DNA of 10,720 nt, from positions 1-10,720 of the forward strand of contig CAKUFB010000069.1 in assembly GCA_934647145.1 (NCBI GenBank). Direction: 5' to 3'. Both the position numbers and the translations under genes were made by a program. The stretch is from an uncultured Clostridia bacterium. Its GTDB lineage: Bacteria > Bacillota > Clostridia > Christensenellales > Aristaeellaceae. How positions within the stretch are numbered: the stretch's first letter is position 1; each line of letters opens with the position of its first letter. The notes beneath the pieces were generated by a model. The model was not told the DNA's origin. It did not search any database and saw nothing but the letters and a program-made list of their open reading frames with translations. Positions 5,583 to 10,720 of this stretch are shown here, piece after piece.

Positions 5583-7064
5583 ATGAAGAAACTGCTGTCC
5601 CTGGTTCTTGCCCTGTGCCTGCTGCTGAGCCTGTGCGCGTTTACCGCGTCGGCCGAGGAGAAGGCGCCCGAGGTCACCTGGCTGCTCGAGGTCGGCACCA
5701 CGTCCGACGAGGACAACCTGGTGCTTCAGGAGATCGAGAAGCGAATCGGCGTGCGCGTGAAGCCCATCCAGTGCTCCACCGGCGACTTCACCGCCAAGCT
5801 CAACGCCCTGATCGCCTCTCGCGACCTGCCCGACATGTTTGTCACCAACCTGACCGACGCGAAGGAATTCATCGCCGAGGGCATGCTGCAGCCGCTGGAC
5901 GACCTGCTGCCCGAGTATGGCCAGAACATCCTCACCAACGCCGGCGAAAACCTGACCGAGGCGCCCGCCAATCAGATCGACGGCTCCACCTACATGGTCG
6001 TCTCGTCCAAGAGCGGCTATGTTAACGACTACGCCATCCGCGCGGACTGGCTGAAGAACCTGAACATGGAGGTTCCCACCAACCTGGACGAGCTCTACGA
6101 CGTGCTGTACGCCTTCACCTATAAGGATCCGGACGGCAACGGCAAGGACGACACCGTCGGCCTGGTGCTGACCATGACCCAGTCTCCCCAGTGGGAGCCC
6201 ATCTTCGGCGCGTACGGCATCGCCTACAACGCGAGCGCCCTGCTCGAGGACGGCACCGTCACCACCTACATGAAGCACCCCAGGTATCTCGACGCGGTCA
6301 ACTACCTGCGCAGGCTGTATCAGGACGGCGTGATGGATCCCGAGTTCGCCACCATGCCCGCCATGACCGCCCACGAGGCGCTGTGGACCGGCCGCTGCGG
6401 CACCTACGGCTTCCAGGCCGTCGGCACCACCAACAACTGGTATCCCGGCCGCTACACCTTCGAGTGCCCCGAGGATCCGGCCGAAATCTTTACCTTCGCG
6501 CGCATCGTCGGCCCGGACGGCTTCGGCGGCTCGCCCAAGCGCTATCCCAACCTGACCGGCGGTCTGGTCGTGGCCTCCACCGCCGAGCATCCCGAGGCGG
6601 TCGTCAAGCTGATCGACTTCCTCTACACCCCCGAGGGCGACGAGCTGACCTATCTGGGCGTGGAGGACGTGATGTTCAAGTGGACTGACAAGGAAAACGG
6701 CAAGTACGAGCGCCTGCCCGGCTATGAGGACGACGCGGCGCACCGCGCGGCCGGCGGCTTCACCTTCTGGGCCGGTCTGGTCAAGGAAGGCACTGAGAAG
6801 AAGACCATGAACAAGCTCACCCGCGAGGCGCAGGCCTTTGACGAGCAGTACGCCTTCGACTGGCCGATGCTGCAGACCTCGCTGGACGCCGACGCGGAGT
6901 ACGGCTCCACCCTGAAGCAGATCACCGCCGAGGCGCTCGCCCAGCTCATCGTCACCAAGGGCGACGTCGAACAGGAATACGCCGACTTCGTCGCCCGCTG
7001 GGAGAACGAGGGCGGCCGCGAATGGGAGGAGCAGGCCACCGCTGCCTACGCCGCCCAGAAGTAA
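5583..7064 (+). CDS. Extracellular solute-binding protein (LplA-like, carbohydrate ABC importer)
   Basis: A 493-residue exported binding protein of the large family 1/LplA-like class. The signal peptide covers about 1-24 (KK, hydrophobic core, then ASA before EEKAPE). A Cys at 18 is not in a usable lipobox, so cleavage by signal peptidase I looks likelier than lipidation. The N-lobe region (about 30-90) has the familiar LNALIASRDLPDMFVTN. DPDGNGKDDTVG at 182-193 is the Asp-rich loop typical of LplA relatives. The remaining C-lobe has the aromatic residues expected in a sugar cleft. AAGGAGGA sits 8 bases upstream of ATG 5583. It completes the importer with the two permeases, and its transcript would end at or after the hairpin at 7080-7115. 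Confidence 0.93.
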   Translation: MKKLLSLVLALCLLLSLCAFTASAEEKAPEVTWLLEVGTTSDEDNLVLQEIEKRIGVRVKPIQCSTGDFTAKLNALIASRDLPDMFVTNLTDAKEFIAEGMLQPLDDLLPEYGQNILTNAGENLTEAPANQIDGSTYMVVSSKSGYVNDYAIRADWLKNLNMEVPTNLDELYDVLYAFTYKDPDGNGKDDTVGLVLTMTQSPQWEPIFGAYGIAYNASALLEDGTVTTYMKHPRYLDAVNYLRRLYQDGVMDPEFATMPAMTAHEALWTGRCGTYGFQAVGTTNNWYPGRYTFECPEDPAEIFTFARIVGPDGFGGSPKRYPNLTGGLVVASTAEHPEAVVKLIDFLYTPEGDELTYLGVEDVMFKWTDKENGKYERLPGYEDDAAHRAAGGFTFWAGLVKEGTEKKTMNKLTREAQAFDEQYAFDWPMLQTSLDADAEYGSTLKQITAEALAQLIVTKGDVEQEYADFVARWENEGGREWEEQATAAYAAQK

Positions 7065-7079
7065 CGGGGGAAAGTACGA

Positions 7080-7115
7080 TCGAGAGGCGGCCTTTCTGAG
7101 AAAGGCCCCTCTCGA
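7080..7115 (+). terminator. 3'-end hairpin after the binding-protein gene
   Basis: TCGAGAGG, unpaired C and GGCCTTTC (7080-7096) pair with GAAAGGCC and CCTCTCGA (7100-7115) around a TGA loop, 15 bases past the stop. It is the reverse complement of the hairpin at 2575-2610, so both have the same orientation relative to their genes. There is no U-run after it, so termination may be inefficient and some transcripts could continue towards the DUF6259 gene. Confidence 0.55.
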
Positions 7116-7117
7116 GC

Positions 7118-7318
7118 TCTCCCGGAAAGCACTTTGATCCACATAACAAAAGTGCAAAGAGAGATGTGTTTCCCCGAATGAGTCGCGGGAGGGGAGAAGA
7201 AATTCGCAGTGTCGACAGCATCTCCCCAGACCCCACCCGGAAAACACATTGATCCGCGAAACGGAAGCATGGAGAGAAACGCGGTTCCCCGAATGCGGCG
7301 CGGGAGCGGAGAAGGATT
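7118..7318 (-). repeat. Intergenic repeat array 3 (inverted copy of the 119-bp family, two diverged units)
   Basis: Reverse-strand core copies lie at 7122-7142 (CCGGAAAGCACTTTGATCC) and 7237-7257 (diverged, CCGGAAAACACATTGATCC), 115 bases apart. Stretches such as TCCCCGAATG (7171-7180 and 7286-7295) recur in each unit. The second unit matches the diverged leftmost unit of array 2, and its flank CCAGACCCCACCCGG matches the sequence beside the core at 1551-1571. No gene is visible. Confidence 0.75.
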
Positions 7319-7350
7319 GCGCGAAGCAGGCGGAGGAGCTCGCAAACGCA

Positions 7351-7386
7351 GACCTTGGCCGCTTCAATATATGGCGGCCAATGGTC
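7351..7386. repeat. Conserved-loop hairpin, copy 1
   Basis: GACCTTGGCCG, loop CTTCAATATATGG, CGGCCAATGGTC. Eleven base pairs with one unpaired T at 7382. It is followed by GTCGA, as in copies 2 and 3. Confidence 0.75.
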
Positions 7387-7411
7387 GTCGAAAGGATGCG
7401 CGGCAGCAAGT

Positions 7412-7435
7412 GGCCGTCGGCCCTGCCGACCGGCC
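7412..7435. repeat. GTCGGC hairpin, copy 1
   Basis: GGCCGTCGGC, loop CCT, GCCGACCGGCC, ten base pairs with one extra C in the right arm. It lies 25 bases after the conserved-loop hairpin. Confidence 0.7.
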
Positions 7436-7526
7436 CCGCCGACCGGCAGCAACCGGGTGCAGGCTCAGCCTGCCTCCCCTGAAAGGGGAGGTGCCTGCGA
7501 AGCGGGCAGAGGGGTTCGCAAACGCA

Positions 7527-7562
7527 GACCTTGGCCGCTTCAATATATGGCGGCCAACGGTC
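7527..7562. repeat. Conserved-loop hairpin, copy 2
   Basis: Same stem and loop as copy 1. The only change is in the unpaired base of the right arm (T in copy 1, C here at 7558), as expected if the paired positions are constrained. Confidence 0.75.
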
Positions 7563-7587
7563 GTCGAAAGGATGCGCGGCAGCAAGT

Positions 7588-7611
7588 GGCCGTCGGCCCT
7601 GCCGACCGGCC
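7588..7611. repeat. GTCGGC hairpin, copy 2
   Basis: Identical to the copy at 7412-7435, inside the second 176-bp unit. Confidence 0.7.
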
Positions 7612-7702
7612 CCGCCGACCGGCAGCAAGTGGGTGCAGGCTCAGCCTGCCTCCCCTGAAAGGGGAGGTGCCTGCGAAGCAGGCGGAGGGGTTCGCAAACG
7701 CA

Positions 7703-7737
7703 GAATTCGGGAACTCCAATGTATGGTACCCGAATTC
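7703..7737. repeat. Conserved-loop hairpin, copy 3 (new stem)
   Basis: GAATTCGGGAA, loop CTCCAATGTATGG, TACCCGAATTC. Nine consecutive pairs, one A-A mismatch and a closing A-T. The flanks CGCAAACGCA (7693-7702) and GTCGA match copies 1 and 2, but the stem sequence is entirely different. Confidence 0.75.
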
Positions 7738-7755
7738 GTCGATAGAACCGACCTA

Positions 7756-7784
7756 AAGCCCTTGAGGGGTACATGCCCGGGCTT
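7756..7784. repeat. Small inverted repeat AAGCCC/GGGCTT
   Basis: AAGCCC (7756-7761) and GGGCTT (7779-7784) flank 17 bases, with further GGG and CCC runs inside. It lies just upstream of the putative -35 of the DUF6259 gene and could be a terminator-like or regulatory hairpin; no U-run follows. Confidence 0.35.
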
Positions 7785-7785
7785 C

Positions 7786-7814
7786 TTGACCACGAAGAAT
7801 CTGGAGGCTCTAAT
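7786..7814 (+). promoter_or_regulatory. Candidate sigma-A promoter of the DUF6259 gene
   Basis: TTGACC (7786-7791), 17 bases, then TCTAAT (7809-7814), five of six matches in each box. The -10 lies in the loop of the conserved-loop hairpin at 7797-7831. The predicted start near 7821 leaves an 80-base leader containing the GTCGGC hairpin at 7853-7875. Confidence 0.45.
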
Positions 7815-7831
7815 CTATGGCCGACAGATTC
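7797..7831. repeat. Conserved-loop hairpin, copy 4 (third stem type)
   Basis: GAATCTGGAGG, loop CTCTAATCTATGG, CCGACAGATTC. Nine pairs with a tandem G-A/A-G mismatch inside. The loop fits CTYYAATNTATGG shared with copies 1-3. Confidence 0.7.
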
Positions 7832-7852
7832 GTGTGGCCGGCGCTAGCAGTT

Positions 7853-7875
7853 GGCCGTCGGCACTGCCGACCGGC
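7853..7875. repeat. GTCGGC hairpin, copy at the DUF6259 leader
   Basis: GGCCGTCGGC, loop ACT, GCCGACCGGC. It follows conserved-loop hairpin copy 4 by 21 bases, the same order and nearly the same spacing as in the 176-bp units, and ends 14 bases before the ribosome-binding site. Confidence 0.7.
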
Positions 7876-7900
7876 GATTATGTGAGATTGGGAGGACAAA

Positions 7901-10720
7901 ATGGACGTTTTCAAGCAATTTGTCTTTGCGGACGGATGGCGGTGCGAGGTCGCCGTGCGCGAGGGTGTGACCACGTTCGACATGATTCGGGGAGAAACGC
8001 GCCTGCATGCCGCCTGCCGGGATCTGCTGTTTTTCGGCGGGGCGAACCGCGCGCAGCTGCTGGGCGGGTGCATCGGCGTGGAGGAAACCGGGGACAGCCT
8101 GCTGCTGCACGCCTGTCCGGTGGACGAGGCGACGAACGCGCCCATTCCCGCGCTGATGGCGCACTACCGCTTCGAAAGGGCGGGGGAAAACGCGCTGCGC
8201 GTCACGACCTGGTTTGCGGGAGACAGACCGGTGATGGCGCATCACCTGGACTGGCTGCGCCTGGAGCTGCCGCGCGGCGAGGTGCGCGAGTGCGTGGGGC
8301 TTGACCCCGAGTACCGCTTTGCGCCGCAGGAGATCGACCACGAGGTGCGCTTCGAGAGCCTGGCGCTTCGGGGCGAACGCGGCTATCTGCTGATGACCGA
8401 CAGCGGCGGCGCGCTGTACTGTGCGCAGGCGGCTTCGGCGGTTGGCATGGACGAGTGCTGCCTGCTGGCGGCCGGGTGCGGGTCGCCTCAGGGCGACCTG
8501 ACGCTGATTGACCGGGCGCATCCGCTCAGCGCGGTGATCGCCTTTGGCGAGTGCGAGCCCGCTTCCCCGGCGTACCAGCCGCTTCGCCTGCCCGAGTCGG
8601 AGCCGGTTCGCGGCCAGGTGTACACGCTGGTAAGCGGTGCGCTTCGGATGAGCGCGGCGGTGCGCGAGGACGGCGCGTCCATCCTGCCGGTGTCGCTTGA
8701 CGACGCTTCCAGCGCGCCGAAATGGACGCGTTTTCCGCTCGCACGGGTACTGGTTCGCGACCTGACGAGCGGCGAAACGCTCGCCCTGACCGCCGAGCGC
8801 GGCTGGGAGAGGGTGACGGTGCGCGCGACCGAAAAGCGCCTGAGCCTGTACCTGGAAAGGCCGCATGCGATTGACCTGTGCCTGTCGATCGAGGGCCGCG
8901 CGGTCGAGGGCGACGCAATTGAGTGGCGCACGCGCGTACTGAACCGGTCGGAAGGGCATACGGTGCTGTCCGTAACCTATCCGGGCGTGAACTTCGAGGG
9001 CGGCGGACAGGTCAGCCTGTTCACCCCGTCGGACAGCGGCCGGGTGATCGAGAATGCGTATCAGGCCGAGGAGCGCTTTGCGGGCACGTATCCCTCCGGC
9101 TTTGAGGGAGTCGTCCCGGTGCTGGGCGCGTACGGAGCGCGAAACGGCGGTCTGAACGGCCTGTACGCGGCGGTACACGACCGTTCCGGCGCGCGCAAGG
9201 AGCTTTCCTGCGCCCTGACGCGGGGCGGGCACGGCAGCATGGGATTTGAGTATCCCGCCGAGTGCCTGGGCAGGCCGCGCAACAGCTTTGAAGCGGGCGG
9301 CTGTCTGGTGGTGAAGGCGTTTTCAGGCGACTGGTATGACATGGCGAAGGTCTATAAGCGCTTTGCCGAGACCTGCGACTGGTACGCGCCGCTGGGCCGC
9401 GAGGACTCGCCCGCGTGGATGCGCGACGTGCCCATGTATATCATGGACTGGATGCCCAACGACAACCCGGACGCCGACCCGGTGCCGGTCAGCGTTCGGC
9501 CGCCGGTCGAGCCGCCCCGCGACAACTGGTACAAAAAGCCCATCGAGCTGGCCGAGTACCTGGGGCTTCCGATCGGCTATCACCTGTACAACTGGCACTG
9601 GATACCGTTCAACAACGACTATCCGTACTATTTCCCGGTCAAGGAGGGCCTGATCGAGGGCGTGCTTGCGATGCAGAAGCACGGCGTACACGTCATGCCC
9701 TACATCAACGGCCGCATCGCCGACACGCGCGACAGCCGCGGCGAGGTCGTGCGCTTTGACCGCGAGCTGCGCCCGGGCGCGACCAAGGGAATGGACGGCG
9801 AGCTGGACGTCGAGACCTACGCCTCTCATGAGCCGGACGGAAGTCTGTGCCGCCTGGCCGCGATGTGTCCCACCTCGCCCACCTGGCGCGACCTGATGGC
9901 CGAGACCGTTTCCCGCCTGTTCCGGGAGTATCACATGGACGCGGTGTATATCGACCAGGTGGCGGCGGCGCGCATGAACCTGTGCTGCGATCCTTCGCAC
10001 AGCCACACGCCGGGCAACGGCGACTGGTGGGTGAAGGGCTATCGGCTGCTGATGGAGCGGCTGAGGCGGGAGTGCCCCGAGGGGCGCGGCTTCACCACCG
10101 AGAGCAACGCCGAGGTCTACGCCGACCAGTTTGACGGCTTCCTCACCTGGGCGTGGGTGCGCACCAGTCTGGTGCCCTTCTTCCCCAAGGTCTACGCCGG
10201 CCGCGTCGCCCTGCTGGGCCGCAACACCAACGGCTATAAAAAGGCGGACGCGCAGTTCTTCCGCTTCCACGTGGGACAGGCCGTGCTCTTCGGACAGCAG
10301 ATCGGCTGGATGAATGCCGACGTGGTGGACAATCCTGAGAAAAACGACTATCTGCGCCGCATGTGCCATGCTCGCTGGGAATACAGAGACTTTTTCTCTA
10401 GGGGCGAAATGCTCCGGCCGCCGGTCGTGACCGAGGGCCAGAGGACGTACCTGAGCGATGTGAGCATGGGCAGGAGCGAGATGCATCCCGCCGAGCTGGT
10501 GCTTGCCGCCGCATGGAGGCTGGGCGATCGTGTGCTGATTCTGCTGACCAATGCCTCAGACGAGCCGGTGCAGGCGACAGTCGCCTACGATCAGGTCGAG
10601 CTGGACGTGTCCGGTCAGCCTGACGCGAAAGCGTATGGCGATGCGGCGTGTCTGTGCGCGCAGCCTGGCAATCTGTGCGCGCAGTTGGGCGCGCGCAGTG
10701 CGCTGGCTATTGTCTGGGAG
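7901..10720 (+). CDS. DUF6259 domain protein, putative cytoplasmic glycoside hydrolase (open at right edge)
   Basis: The frame is open for 940 codons without a stop to the window end. GGGAGG lies 5 bases before ATG 7901. The N-terminal half (about 1-490) is beta-rich. From about 505 comes a barrel-like catalytic region: VPMYIMDWMP (511-520), GYHLYNWHWIPFNNDYP, HVMPYINGR, then YIDQVAAA with Asp685 (683-690), a Cys/His loop with DPSHSHTPGNGDWW, and TTESNAEVY with Glu734 and Glu738. These motifs match the DUF6259 family, related in layout to GH36/GH101-like enzymes. Asp685 and a Glu of 734/738 are plausible catalytic residues by analogy, not proven. The C-terminal strand-rich part ending ALAIVWE suggests the stop is very near the edge. 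It lacks a signal peptide, so it should act on imported glycan. Promoter and hairpins upstream suggest its own transcript. Confidence 0.8.
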   Translation, partial: MDVFKQFVFADGWRCEVAVREGVTTFDMIRGETRLHAACRDLLFFGGANRAQLLGGCIGVEETGDSLLLHACPVDEATNAPIPALMAHYRFERAGENALRVTTWFAGDRPVMAHHLDWLRLELPRGEVRECVGLDPEYRFAPQEIDHEVRFESLALRGERGYLLMTDSGGALYCAQAASAVGMDECCLLAAGCGSPQGDLTLIDRAHPLSAVIAFGECEPASPAYQPLRLPESEPVRGQVYTLVSGALRMSAAVREDGASILPVSLDDASSAPKWTRFPLARVLVRDLTSGETLALTAERGWERVTVRATEKRLSLYLERPHAIDLCLSIEGRAVEGDAIEWRTRVLNRSEGHTVLSVTYPGVNFEGGGQVSLFTPSDSGRVIENAYQAEERFAGTYPSGFEGVVPVLGAYGARNGGLNGLYAAVHDRSGARKELSCALTRGGHGSMGFEYPAECLGRPRNSFEAGGCLVVKAFSGDWYDMAKVYKRFAETCDWYAPLGREDSPAWMRDVPMYIMDWMPNDNPDADPVPVSVRPPVEPPRDNWYKKPIELAEYLGLPIGYHLYNWHWIPFNNDYPYYFPVKEGLIEGVLAMQKHGVHVMPYINGRIADTRDSRGEVVRFDRELRPGATKGMDGELDVETYASHEPDGSLCRLAAMCPTSPTWRDLMAETVSRLFREYHMDAVYIDQVAAARMNLCCDPSHSHTPGNGDWWVKGYRLLMERLRRECPEGRGFTTESNAEVYADQFDGFLTWAWVRTSLVPFFPKVYAGRVALLGRNTNGYKKADAQFFRFHVGQAVLFGQQIGWMNADVVDNPEKNDYLRRMCHARWEYRDFFSRGEMLRPPVVTEGQRTYLSDVSMGRSEMHPAELVLAAAWRLGDRVLILLTNASDEPVQATVAYDQVELDVSGQPDAKAYGDAACLCAQPGNLCAQLGARSALAIVWE

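Larger units (their letters stand above)
7341..7692 (+). repeat. 176-bp direct tandem duplication built of several hairpins
   Basis: Copies 7341-7516 and 7517-7692 differ at five positions. A further partial end piece precedes them (about 7319-7340). Each copy has, in order, a conserved-loop hairpin, a GGCCGTCGGC hairpin plus a second GCCGACCGGC half, GCAGGC-TCA-GCCTGC (7459-7473), CCTCCCC-TGAAA-GGGGAGG (7473-7491) and GCCTGC-GAA-GC[G/A]GGC (7493-7507). Differences between copies leave the last stem paired (G-U in copy 1, A-U in copy 2). 176 is not a multiple of three, so no frame is maintained; it is not coding. The GGGGAGG-type part resembles intergenic palindromes widespread in Firmicutes. 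Confidence 0.92.

Noticed and set aside
3895..5586. A 563-residue plus-strand frame overlapping both permeases
   Set aside because: It is out of frame with two well-supported permeases, and its His/Arg/Pro-rich translation is a frame shadow.
2550..7140. Composite transposon bounded by inverted repeats
   Set aside because: No transposase gene lies inside or beside the block, no target-site duplication is seen, and the repeats are better explained as 3'-end elements of the two outermost genes.
5520..7628. A 702-residue minus-strand open frame across the binding-protein gene and repeats
   Set aside because: It is antisense to a clear binding-protein gene and continues into repeat DNA. Its composition is low-complexity (G, A, V, R, L) and it shows no domain; GC-rich codon bias produces such shadow frames.
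7209..7774. Open frames through the 176-bp repeats
   Set aside because: The period is not a multiple of three, so the frame changes between copies, while hairpin pairing rather than protein sequence is conserved.
7741..7900. Riboswitch in the DUF6259 leader
   Set aside because: The hairpins present are members of the local repeat families, and no known riboswitch core motif is recognisable.
7844..9232. Long minus-strand frames opposite the DUF6259 gene (also 9323-10486)
   Set aside because: They are rich in Arg, Ala, His and Gln, have no recognisable motif or ribosome-binding site, and lie opposite a 940-codon frame with family motifs.

Overview
The window is GC-rich, tightly packed DNA with strong AGGAGG-type ribosome-binding sites, sigma-A promoters and gene families typical of anaerobic Firmicutes. 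These include a NusG domain II protein coupled to a Gx transporter, LplB/LplC-type permeases and a DUF6259 protein. An uncultured or gut-type Clostridia lineage (Oscillospirales or Christensenellales) is the most likely source. That is inference from gene content and style; no marker gene is present to fix it.

Layout. 1-99 is the 3' end of a NusG domain II gene, and its stop overlaps the start of a Gx transporter gene (96-593). An extended -10 promoter (628-633) then drives a three-helix membrane protein of unknown function (678-1289), closed by a clear terminator (1302-1337). On the minus strand lie an SGNH/GDSL hydrolase (1624-2196) and a MurR/RpiR-family regulator (2631-3482). A divergent promoter region (3483-3706) separates the regulator from a plus-strand operon of two LplB/LplC-type ABC permeases and a solute-binding protein (3707-7064). 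After 836 bases without a gene comes a large DUF6259 protein, 940 codons and still open at the right edge (7901-10720).

How it works together. The regulator, importer and putative cytoplasmic glycoside hydrolase look like a sugar or oligosaccharide uptake and cleavage locus. The binding protein captures a glycan outside the cell, the two permeases import it (ATPase encoded elsewhere), and the DUF6259 enzyme would hydrolyse it inside. The regulator probably represses the locus through a 15-bp palindrome, TGTAATATTATTACA, that overlaps the -10 of the operon promoter. This palindrome strongly resembles the operator of HexR, an RpiR-family regulator. A degenerate copy overlaps the regulator's own -10.

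The most unusual content is non-coding. Three intergenic regions carry layered repeats. (a) A hairpin just after three gene ends has a conserved bulged C and TGA loop but different lower stems. (b) A unit of about 119 bp is repeated in tandem beside these hairpins. (c) A 176-bp tandem duplication is built of several hairpins. (d) Hairpins upstream of the DUF6259 gene keep a 13-nt loop, CTYYAATNTATGG, while their 11-bp stems are replaced by different but self-complementary sequence. The hairpin and repeat after the regulator and after the binding protein form a perfect 61-bp inverted repeat that brackets the regulator-importer block.
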